NCBI GenBank assembly: GCA_003255745.1
Contig: QKYL01000183.1
Coordinates: 1-64,000, forward strand
DNA from: Paracoccus saliphilus
GTDB taxonomy: Bacteria > Pseudomonadota > Alphaproteobacteria > Rhodobacterales > Rhodobacteraceae
DNA length: 64,000 nucleotides
Reading direction: 5' to 3'
Shown here: positions 63,421 to 64,000 of the stretch, one piece after another
Layout: every line of letters begins with the position of its first letter
Position numbering within the stretch: the first letter of the stretch is position 1
Position numbers and translations under genes: made by a program
The notes under the pieces: generated by a model
The model's database searches: none
Told to the model about the DNA's origin: nothing
Seen by the model: only the letters and a program-made list of their open reading frames with translations

Positions 63421-64000
63421 TGGTAATTCTCCCCGTTTTGACGGGGCGCGACCGTATGACCCTGCTGATGCCCATGTTAGGGCATTCGTTGTTGTAGCTC
63501 CACAGGCACTTGGTGCTATCTGCTGTATTACCTTAATGATTTCGAAGATGTAGAGGCCCATCCATTCGTGCCGGACCGTCCGGTTGTCGGGCTAGACATA
63601 GGCGTTCTGCTTCTAGGCCAAGTCATCAGTGTGGAACTGACATATTCGAGGTCAATGTGGACCCTGATCGCTAAGGGCTTGCCACGCCATTCAATGATCT
63701 GGTTCAGGGACCGGACGACCCGCTCGGCGGGCAGCGAGAAATCGACCTCGATGCCCAAGCCTTCGCGGTTGAAGTCGTCCAACAGGTTCAGCAGCCGGAA
63801 CCGCCGCCCGCCGGCAAGGCGATCGGCCATGAAGCCCATGGGCCAGATCGAGTTCGGCGCATCCGGCACCGCAAGCTCCTCGGGCCTCTCCCGCTTCAAC
63901 CTTCGCCGCGGTCACTCGGAGCAGTGGCGTTCCATGGCTCACTCCGCAGGTTCAGTTTTAACTTGCAGTAGATCCGGTGGACCCGCCTGTGGTTCCAGAC
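63421..64000 (-). mobile_element. Degenerate IS3-family insertion sequence, partial
   Basis: The minus strand encodes recognisable IS3-family OrfB (rve integrase) segments in broken order: NHRRVHRIYCKLKLNLR near the right edge, [54 protein letters not shown] and SYNNE-PNMGIS. There are at least one in-frame stop (TAG), frameshifts and a missing stretch after LMTW. The catalytic Asp of the usual MDFMADR block is Gly here, the Asp of VDNGPEYVS is lost, and the Glu region is disrupted, so no active transposase can be made. The left end is probably at the TG of 63421-63422. The element continues beyond the window. Confidence 0.85.

Overview
The window is GC-rich, gene-dense chromosomal DNA of an alphaproteobacterium, most likely Rhodobacterales and Paracoccus-like. 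Pointers are the CenR-type response regulator, the DUF3576 and DUF3035 lipoproteins, a DUF1674 (SdhAF4) protein, the ferritin-like iron exporter MbfA, a MutL carrying its own endonuclease motif, and the purH-lspA-DUF3035-M16-M16 gene order. The content is almost entirely core metabolism and cell maintenance. No rRNA, tRNA or CRISPR array was recognised. The only mobile DNA is a decayed IS3-family remnant at the right edge, which cuts a membrane-protein pseudogene.

Layout. 0.1-8.7 kb: periplasmic methionine-sulfoxide repair (msrQ/msrP), recQ, a YggT protein, a thioesterase, an MFS protein, the murein endopeptidase mepA, a phytase-like esterase and a queuosine-precursor transporter. 8.7-9.0 kb: no ordinary gene, but a short structured transcript starting with an extraordinary match to the 16S rRNA 3' tail, an 18-codon ORF, three or more hairpins and a palindromic terminator. 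9.1-22.7 kb: thiolase, ModE-like regulator, a lytic transglycosylase-like lipoprotein, the leuS-lptE-holA-flavoprotein operon, a porin, yggS, ribA plus an L,D-transpeptidase, and cenR. 22.9-34.9 kb: glutathionyl-hydroquinone reductase, MFS, xthA, a YbbN/Lon-domain/Trm112/rhomboid run, ftsK, an aminotransferase, an amidase and sdhAF4. 35-45.7 kb: rsmB, purH, an extended lspA, DUF3035, a cytochrome P450, an active/inactive pair of M16 peptidases, and mutL. 45.8-53 kb: PQQ-type sugar dehydrogenase, two saccharopine-dehydrogenase family genes, MBL hydrolase, a DedA/VTT protein, a pseudouridine synthase, a LysE exporter, a GFA protein and fRMsr. 53.1-57.9 kb: a NarX/NarL-like two-component pair running straight into DUF2478, TusA, MbfA and an AEC carrier. 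58-63.2 kb: gabT with a divergent XRE-cupin regulator, a crotonase, yaiI/dapD and a LOG-family protein. 63.1-64 kb: pseudogene and IS remnant.

Many neighbours overlap by 1-4 bases (TGATG, ATGA, GTGA), indicating translationally coupled operons: msrP-msrQ, yggT-recQ, MFS-mepA, holA-flavoprotein, ribA-ldt, Lon-domain-Trm112, purH-lspA, DUF3035-P450, M16-M16, LysE-RluA, HK-RR, DUF2478-tusA and dapD-yaiI. The observation most worth following up is the 8.7-9.0 kb RNA: its 5' end can form 18 uninterrupted pairs (two G-U) with the usual alphaproteobacterial 16S 3' end.
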